Part shown: one piece after another, positions 57,118 through 64,000 of the stretch
Numbering within the stretch: the first letter of the stretch is position 1
Layout of the letters: each line of letters opens with the position of its first letter
Source: Pezicula radicicola
Lineage: Eukaryota; Ascomycota; Leotiomycetes; Helotiales; Dermateaceae
Length of the DNA stretch: 64,000 bases
Assembly (NCBI GenBank): GCA_003008705.1
Contig: PDUO01000092.1
Location: 13,293 to 77,292, forward strand
Reading direction: 5' to 3'
Program-made: the position numbers and the translations under genes
Notes under the pieces: generated by a model
Databases searched by the model: none
What the model was told of the DNA's origin: nothing
Seen by the model: only the letters and a program-made list of their open reading frames with translations

Positions 57118-58870
57118 TTACCTTCTATACAATTTCCTTTCTAAAGTCCTTAGTGGAATATAAAGGAGGACACTGATGCAAACCTCGATTCCAATATCTC
57201 TAGTGGTCATCGCAATCGGTCTAGTATACCATACTATGTCTATACAAGGTATGATCAATGCAAAACTTAGAGAGCCTGCACCTAAAGCAGCTGCACCTAT
57301 AGGTAGTTTGTCTCCAACGTCCTAGATGGCTAGATCTAGTTCCCCCCTCCTGAAATAGTAATGTTCCGTAATCGCAATAGCAATAAAACCTGCAGTCCAA
57401 TAGCCAATAACGGCAAGGAAGTTTCCGAACGAGGTGTAGAAGTCAGATGCGATGACTATAGCAAATGGAATAATAACAGCCGTAATAAGGATAGAAAACA
57501 TAAACCGTGGTACGTGGACCAAGAATGGTAGAAGAACCTAGAAGCTGATAGAGAGGGCGTAGAGAGAGCACGCAACGTTTCTGATGACTGATAATGCGAG
57601 GATTACCGCAACAAATTTGCCAAAACCCCCGGCAGGATGGACCATGGCAAATATAACCCCCCCGATAGAATGAGTTTCATATGCCGCTGCCCAAGAGGGA
57701 ACATTCGATATTACGCCACCGATAGCTGCACCAAGAACCATAAGAGGGATTGTGGTGCCAACGATGCCAGTGTATACGTAGGAGAACAAGCGAATCCTAC
57801 GTAAAGTTAGCAAATAGTGCTTACACCTAGTAACTATCCTTACTTTGGAACTTCAGGACTAATATAGACAGAAAAATCCGAGAGGAGACATGCCTATGCA
57901 ATACTAAAAGAGAGGACAAGGGAGCCAAAAGACAAGATTGTGCGTACAGAAGGCTCTTCGGTAACCTGCTGTGGGTGTAGGTTCTTGCCACTAACGCCAA
58001 GTGCAATAACAAAGGCAATTAAGGTAGGGATCCACGAGTAGAGTTCATAGAGATGCAACACTTTGTAGCCCATGAATGAAACCACAAGGCCGATAACAGC
58101 TGTTATCACAATGCCAACATTTAAGTTTAACCCTCCTCCTACAGCTGCAGATAGGCTTTGGCCACTCATGATTGACGCGAGAATAGTGAAGCCAGTGATC
58201 GTCGCAAGTTGCAAGAGAATAACGATGGTAATGAGATACAATCTGGCAATCAATTACTAGCTGAAGCTACAGAGGTGGACGAACGCTCTACAAACCCAAA
58301 GTAATAGCGTGCTTGTATAATTTGGCGCATTCCGGTTTTCGGGCCTGCCATTCCCATCTATGTAACGGGTATGCCAACAAGTAGAGAAAAAATGACGACT
58401 ACCATCGGAGAGTCCCTCAAATTTAATCCGTACGAGACTGTACCGGCGGCTCCAGTAGCCATACTATTTGTATGTTAATACCTTTCTTTACACAATGCGA
58501 GCGAGAGCAGCGTACGGCAGAAGGGAAAAATTTGCGGTAATCCACAGTGAGAGTAGATTAACACGTTATTTGTTAGTCCTATCTTCAATTAATATAGGAC
58601 TAATGCCACGAAGCTCGACACACCGAGTGTAACCAGCTTTCGGAGCCATGCGAACCCGGGAAATACTATGGCTTCCTCTTTCGCGGATTCCACTCTTAAG
58701 CTTGGAGCGTTCTTCTCCACATCATCCTTCGATATTGAATCTATCGGATAGGCGAGGTCTTTGTTACAGTTCGCTATACTGAGTTTTTGTTTCAAGAGTG
58801 GTGAGTTAGTACATTGGACTTGGAAGGAACTACTATCTCCGAGGCGACGAAGATCTACCTTTTCGCGCAC
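57118..58870 (-). pseudogene. NCS1 nucleobase/cation permease (Fcy2-like), nearly full length, broken
   Basis: A multi-span transporter read on the minus strand. The polar N-terminus ends FAWLRKLVTLGV, and a one-base frame change (about 58625) leads to ELRGISPILIEDRTNK. Then come TANFSLLPYAAL, GAAGTVSYGLNLRDS, MGMAGPKTGMRQIIQARYYF, helices to 57894, SDFSVYISPEVPK, a good intron (GTAAGG, GCTAAC, TACGTAG; about 57795-57842), then GIVGTTIPLMVLGAAIGGVI, IAITEHYYFRRGELDLAI and LPIGAAALGAGSLSFALIIP. It ends at TAA 57118-57120. Stops are TAG at 58358-58360, 57894-57896, 57538-57540 and 57322-57324, with Gln or Trp as plausible originals for most. The likely substrate was a purine, cytosine or related base. 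Confidence 0.85.
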
Positions 58871-59176
58871 TATTCTACATTTGCTAGACCCTAAGTTTAG
58901 CAGGTGCCATTACAGCTCCCTTGATCTATGCAAGAGAATGACGAAAAGTGTTTGGGCTGGATTTGGCGGTACTCTTGCAACTACTGCATTCTTGTTTGAG
59001 CATATTGGGAGTCGTGAGCGGAAGCGAAGCAAGGAGAAAATTCCTAAAGTTGAGAATATAGAGGAGTCTAAAGAGGATAAAGAGGTGGAGAAGTATACTG
59101 ATGCTGTGGAAGGAGATATATAGTGTATCTAAGGTATATATGGCTCAATAACCTACGCTCCAATACAACCCTCTAT

Positions 59177-59467
59177 CTATGTCTTTCTTACGTCACGATT
59201 GTTGCTGCAAATCATTTTAACATCGTGTATTATCTCAGGGCCGCGAGGATCGCCTGGTACTGACGCGTTATGGTCGATAAAGCCGCCTATCTCCTCTGCA
59301 GTTGCCTCCTCAACTTCGAAGGCTGCGTTGTCTGAACCCCGATCCTCCGTTGCAAAGCCCTCCTTTTGCAGCATGGCATATAGTAATTTTTCGATGGTGG
59401 GAAGGTCGTCGTCATTGCCGTTTTCGTTGCCGTCGTAGACCGTGCTGGTCTCTACGTAGATTTCCAT
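59177..59467 (-). CDS. Unrecognised acidic 96-aa open frame
   Basis: A true ATG opens YVETSTVYDGNENGNDDDL, followed by EVEEATAEEIGGFIDHN. It is acidic and low-complexity, with no domain. It may be an exon of a small unknown gene or chance. Confidence 0.28.
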   Translation of the reverse strand: MEIYVETSTVYDGNENGNDDDLPTIEKLLYAMLQKEGFATEDRGSDNAAFEVEEATAEEIGGFIDHNASVPGDPRGPEIIHDVKMICSNNRDVRKT

Positions 59468-60085
59468 AGGTTAGTTACGGTTGCTACCAGCCTCTCTCGA
59501 CTATACCTACTCGCGCATCAGGACTGGCCAACAGGAGGATAGGGCGTTCTTCAGACAGACTGATTGGAAACAGTATTTTATTTATTTGCGTTGGAGTACG
59601 AAAACTAGTGTGATTTATCCAGCGGCGGAGTTGCATTGAGGTTTGTACCATGGCTTGGCCTGACTCTGATAAGGTGGGAAATTTTATACACATCACCGAC
59701 CGGCCTTCCGAAATCAGATCGAAACTTAACACACTCACGCTCGTCAAAGCAAGTGCAAGTCAAATTCAAATACTGCCATCAAGCCTAAGACGAGCTCGGA
59801 GCAGAGATGGTCCGCATCAAACACGGTGCTGGGCGTGTCCCATTTAAGAGTGATTACGAGAGGAGACAATCTAGGCCTTGGAAAGACGTACAATTTTTAT
59901 TGGACACAGATATGCTCCTGTAAAAAGACTCGGCTTTTATACATTTATACTTGCATAGAACTAGCTACACAGCCAATCTGTGGTCCCGTAGGACAAACGA
60001 GAATTGATTATTTGATTCTAAGTACACACCCAGGAGTCTGACCACGTGACTGACACCTACAGAAAAACCGTTAAACTAAGTCAAG

Positions 60086-61349
60086 TCACCATTTAAAGAT
60101 AAGCCCCCAAACTTCCTCCACCTTTCCAATCATCTCCACCTTGACGTCATATCCCTCCTTGGCCATGAAATCATCATCTCCGATTCCATGACCGCTGCTA
60201 TCAACATGCTTCAGATCATTTTTGACCATGTAGTTAAGGACCGCAACAAACGCCGCGAAATCGTTGCCCTCGCGATCAATGGCGACCGCGTGGTTGATCT
60301 TTTCGCCGTTGCGTTTGTGGCCCCACCCTCGGTGTATGGCGACGAGAACCCCGTGGTCATCCAGGACTGGGCCGCCGGAGTTCCCTGCAATAGCGTTAAT
60401 AGACCAGACCCATCGAGCACACAGTTACACTGTTACGCACCTTTTTCCGTGTCGGCCTTGTGCTCAACCATCCCTGCTGTCTCGTAAGGTTCGTACTTCA
60501 TGGGAGACGTACTTTTGCACAGATGCTTGCCTTTCCCATAGTCGGGCATGTCTCCCGGATAGCCATAGACGGTGCCGTTGCCGATGGCAGGTGTCTGGCC
60601 AATCTTCATGGGAGCAGCGGTGTTAAAGGCTTCATGAATGTAGATAAACCCGATGTCGTTCGCCTTCGACGCGTTGGCGTACCATGCATAGGGAACGACA
60701 GCGTAGATGCCATGGCGAGACTCGACATTGCCGGAACTGCCGTCCATGCCAGCGAGGATTTCAACGCTCTTAGCGGGACCCTTGTCGTTAAACAGAAGGT
60801 GGCCGACCATTACGACGGTACGCTCGTTCATTAGAACACCGGTTCCGAGAGCAGTTTGGCCTCCAATGAATTTGGAAATAATCTTGACCACTCCTATAAA
60901 ATCATCAGGAAAACGTATATGACAAGCGTGAGGCTGGAGAATATACCACGCAAGTGGCCACCGTCTGCAACCTCTTCACCGGGGACCACCTCCCTCTCAT
61001 TTTCACCAAAGATGTATTCGAGCCCGTCAGACTTCAGCTCCCATGTAACTGCCGTTGTGGGAGAGGACTGTTCCTTCCCATTCCCTTTCTCCTTCTCCGT
61101 TGACTCCTTATCCATGAGGCCAAAAAAGGTCTCCCAAGTGTCAAGAGGGAGGTGGGCAAGTACTTCTGCTATCTTATCGGTTCGCTGCTCCCGCATCGCC
61201 AATTCGATGACAGCGGCATGGCGGGCCGAGAGAGGTGAGGGAAGGAGGGCGGGAATGGAGGTCGAGCTGTGCAACAAGCGTGTGTCAGTTTAAATTGGTA
61301 CACACACACACAGGACGCAGACAACATACCTCTCTCCAGAGATACCCAT
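60086..61349 (-). CDS. Trypsin-like serine protease with a helical N-terminal region
   Basis: Four exons on the minus strand (61349-61330, 61266-60947, 60893-60441, 60384-60086) with introns of 63, 53 and 56 bp, all GT..AG and phase 1, 1, 1 or matching, encode 363 residues. The first exon holds only MGISGE and part of a Ser codon. Residues 8-110 are a helical region (HAAVIELAMREQRTDKIAEV, LPLDTWETFFGLMDKE) of unknown family. The protease domain has GTGVLMNERTVVMVGHLL (catalytic His), KANDIGFIYIHEAF (Asp) and, made by the third splice, KGNSGGPVLDD (catalytic Ser). The triad is therefore complete. No signal peptide is seen, so it probably acts in the cytosol. Trypsin-like domains also occur as effector parts of fungal STAND proteins; this one stands alone next to a HeLo relic. 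Confidence 0.85.
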
Positions 61350-62354
61350 TGTAGAAGCTTCGCACAGCTGCGCTGAGTCCAAGGCGAGGAAGTGGTCAGG
61401 GTTTCCGGCTGGAAGGGAAGGTATTGGAATAACGGCAAGAATGTGACGAGGCAGTTAGAAGCAAAAAGCGTTTCAAAAACGGGAGCTTCTCGGGGTAGGG
61501 TGGTGCTGCAGAGAGTGAGTTTTGTTGATTTGATCTGGATTTGCGTCGTGTTGAGATTTGAAGTTTCAGAGGGTTAGGGCCGTTTTTTGGGTTGGCGGGG
61601 TTAAGTCCGCAGACGCAGGCCACTGCAAGTGAGAGCCAGGCCAGGTCGATTATCGAGGGTAGCCAGCCCCTCCAGGAGGACGAAGAGGGGTAGCAGCAGC
61701 TCGCCATTGCCAGGCACTCCGAACACCGCTAGCTGAGCTGAGCTTCACATCGATGTAAGAGGGAAAACTGACCTATTTGTCTGTGAGCTCCTCACAGCTT
61801 TTTTCCCCGATACTCGGATATATCTCGGTGTGTGCGGGGTAGCTAGGTGCGGGGATGGTGGGGTTCCTGCAGCCCACTCGATGATCGTTCGGGGTTTCCA
61901 GACCAAACGCAGCTAGGGCATTTCTAAACGTCTTATCAACATCTCTTAAGATGCAGCAGCAGTTAGTAGTCCGACCTCTACTACATTCTCGATTGGACGA
62001 AAAGAGAAGCCATGCGGCTAATTTTCGGACGTCTCGGGATTTCTTGATTGGCATCCCCCACAATCGACGCCAGGAAGTCGGTTTCCCCCGCAGTGACCCA
62101 CGGACCAGTATGATCGACACCGAAACAGAGCAGGAGCATGGTCAGTGGCTTAGCAGCAACGAATTTGGAGGCCAGTAAGGTGGCGCAGGGACAGCTCAAC
62201 GCCAGCCAGTGGTAAGTAGTGACGGCTGAAAGTCTACCCAAAGGATACGTGACTAGGCTGCTATAGGTTCGGATAAGGACTTTGCATCTACTCTTCCCCC
62301 TCAACAAATCACCTTTCTTTGTCCTTATCTCTCGTATAACTCTCTACCTTGACA
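61350..62354. other. Intergenic, no supported gene
   Basis: A short CA-run lies in protease intron 1 near 61300. The region upstream of the protease holds only overlapping short frames on both strands. Confidence 0.4.
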
Positions 62355-62474
62355 ATGGCGGAGCCTTTCGGAATTGCCACTAGTGCCATTGGAATTACTA
62401 CAGCATTCACTGCTTGTGTGAATTGTTTCGGGTATGTCCAATTTGGCCGCAACTTCGGGCGAGACTCGGCTTAG
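62355..62474 (+). pseudogene. HeLo-domain N-terminus, truncated
   Basis: The ATG at 62355 opens MAEPFGIATSAIGITTAFTA, CVNCFGYVQFGRNFGRD, then SA and TAG (62472-62474). This is the hallmark start of HeLo (prion-inhibition and propagation) domains, the membrane-acting effector of HET-S and many fungal NLR-type proteins. The remaining HeLo sequence is not recognisable downstream, so it is a truncated relic. Confidence 0.75.
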
Positions 62475-63196
62475 GTGCGGATCAGGTCTGCCGACCCTGT
62501 TGATGTATCTCTTTAGAAATCGTTAATTTTGTAACGAGGGATCCGAAATCTATCACCACTGTACATTCACAATCCCTTCTCGATAGAACTCAACCCTGGA
62601 TAGTTACTCTCATCGGTCTACCTCAAAATGTCGTAGCAGAAGTTTGTTCTTTTTATTTCTTTTTATAAACACTTGCATGATCCGTGGTTCAAGATGTTCT
62701 CCCCTTATTTTTTTCTTAATATTATTGTTCAAATGATAAAAGAACACATTACTCCTATTGCTGCCTGGGGTGAAAGAATCGAAGTGGACAAAAAAGGAAC
62801 TTGACAGTGCCGAGTTTATTAATCTGTTATACAAGCTCGAAAACCCCGAGGAAAAGGCTCCGAATTGTCTGAAACTACGTTGAGACATTCAAGAAGTCCT
62901 AATTTAATTAGAATTTCGTTTCCTTCATTGTTTAAACCGAAACGCGAAAATAGAGGTTGGTCTACGAAGTATTATGCTGCTCTTTTCGTTTATAGGGAGA
63001 AAGGGCAGGTGCTCTTGGGGTAAGAGATGAGGTGCCTCAGGCTGTAAATGTTTTGTATAGCCTTATGGTAGGTTCCATCCCTATTCTAACTCAACCTGTA
63101 TCCTCCCACTGTGTAAAGAGTCACCAGAAGTCAGGTGAGCAACCGGATCGAAGATGCCGTGCGAGATATGTCGTAATATATCTTTCCGCCTCTTGC
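62475..63196. other. No supported gene
   Basis: A short phrase at about 62770-62875 (KWTKKELDSAEFINLLYKLE) is protein-like but unassigned. The last 200 bp are the presumed promoter of the ligase gene. Confidence 0.35.
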
Positions 63197-64000
63197 ATGA
63201 TTTTCGGCCTCAGTATACATCGGACCAGCTCCCAGCCTCGTCTGTGGTTAAGCATAGATATACCAGCTATAGACGTACTATCCTACGCCTTTAGTTCTGG
63301 AACAGCCTCTTCCCGAGAGTCACCCCAGTATTTCGATGCAGCATCTCCGACAAGATGCTTTAGCCTCGCTGAGGCTGAAGTGTTCGTCAAAAGATTCGCT
63401 TCAGGCTTGCAGTCGAGAGGCTTTCAGCCTGGTGATAGGATTTTATTGTACTCGCAGAACCAACTTTTCTTTCCAATTGTAATTTGGGCAACTATTGCTG
63501 CTGGGTGCATTTTTACTGCGGCGTCGCCAACCGCGACCGTCTCAGGTAAGCTAACGATACAACCAGTTCAGGTGATTATTATTTAATGGCGGGTGTTAAT
63601 ACAGAACTGGAATACCAGTTGCGTGACTCTGGTGCAAAGATCCTTCTTACGAACCCTGATAGAGTTGGTATTGGATCCAGGGCGGCATTCCAGGCTGGTT
63701 TGACTCCCGGCGAGGTGTATCTTTTCCACGACCCCGCCGAAGACTATTCTGAAACCCGTGAAAATCATATCGCATCATGGACTGAACTTTGGTCTTCCCC
63801 AAAGGATGCTATGTCTTGGTCATGGAGGCGCATAACCAGCACTGAAGAAGCAAGCTCTACGACAGCCATCATCAACTATTCTAGCGGGTGGGTTTCAGAA
63901 TATCAATCATTATCTCCTATTATTATTAACTATAACCCAGAACCACTGGGTTGCCTAAAGGCGTTGAACTTTCGCACTTCAATCTTGTTTCAAATACTGA
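63197..64000 (+). CDS. 4-coumarate:CoA-ligase-like adenylate-forming enzyme (N-terminal part)
   Basis: ANL enzymes activate carboxylic acids as acyl-adenylates and usually pass them to CoA. Exons 63197-63545, 63605-63887 and 63941 to the edge are joined in phase across introns of 59 bp (GTAAGC..AATACAG) and 53 bp (GTGGGT..AACCCAG). Conserved blocks: GLQSRGFQPGDRILLYSQNQ, ATIAAGCIFTAASPTATVSE, LEYQLRDSGAKILLTN and, across the second splice, the AMP-binding P-loop INYSSGTTGLPKGVELSHFN. The ATG at 63197 gives a usual-length N-terminus, but the frame is open further upstream, so the start could differ. No lesion is seen. Confidence 0.88.

Overview
The window is from a filamentous ascomycete (Pezizomycotina). 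The evidence is short phase-matched introns (about 45-90 bp, GT..AG, some with a CTAAC-like branch site), fungus-specific families (HET, HeLo, PNP-NACHT-ankyrin NLR, Zn(II)2Cys6 regulator, UstYa-like, Tad1-like LINE) and AT-rich blocks of the kind left by repeat-induced point mutation (RIP). I cannot name the species; the class is also uncertain.

Only a few genes look intact: a PNP-NACHT-ankyrin NLR running off the left edge (1-4242, minus), a MYND zinc-finger protein (18903-19589, plus), possibly a tiny secreted peptide (22018-22194, plus), a four-exon trypsin-like serine protease (60086-61349, minus) and a 4-coumarate:CoA-ligase-like adenylate-forming enzyme running off the right edge (63197-64000, plus). 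Most of the rest is a gene graveyard.

Layout. 0-14 kb is an allorecognition/immunity block: the NLR, a Tad1-like LINE fragment against an AT-rich block, then a head-to-head pair of broken HET genes, the second fused to broken ankyrin repeats. 14-17 kb holds relics of an amidase, an unnamed conserved fungal family and a fungal PD-(D/E)XK nuclease-like protein. 18.9-20 kb holds the MYND gene followed by a UstYa-like relic. 24-46 kb is a mosaic of short pieces of unrelated genes: P450, extended SDR, complex I NDUFS6-like, crotonase, RING, Pif1 helicase, TolB-like propeller, Tim54, MFS efflux pump, 25S rRNA joined to ALDH joined to old-yellow-enzyme, P-type ATPase, and allantoate/pantothenate-type MFS. 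AT-rich blocks interrupt it at 31.4-32.6 and 35.3-35.7 kb. 48.4-58.9 kb looks like a decayed catabolic cluster: sugar MFS and NCS1 fragments, a nearly full-length GH78 alpha-L-rhamnosidase, a Zn2Cys6 regulator and a nearly full-length NCS1 permease. 60-64 kb returns to intact genes, with a HeLo relic between them.

Across the relics many lesions are CAG to TAG, probable TGG to TAG, or Cys TGT/TGC to TAT/TAC. All three are CpA to TpA on one strand, the RIP signature, yet they lie in what look like single-copy genes. All family calls come from reading the translations by eye, without a database search.
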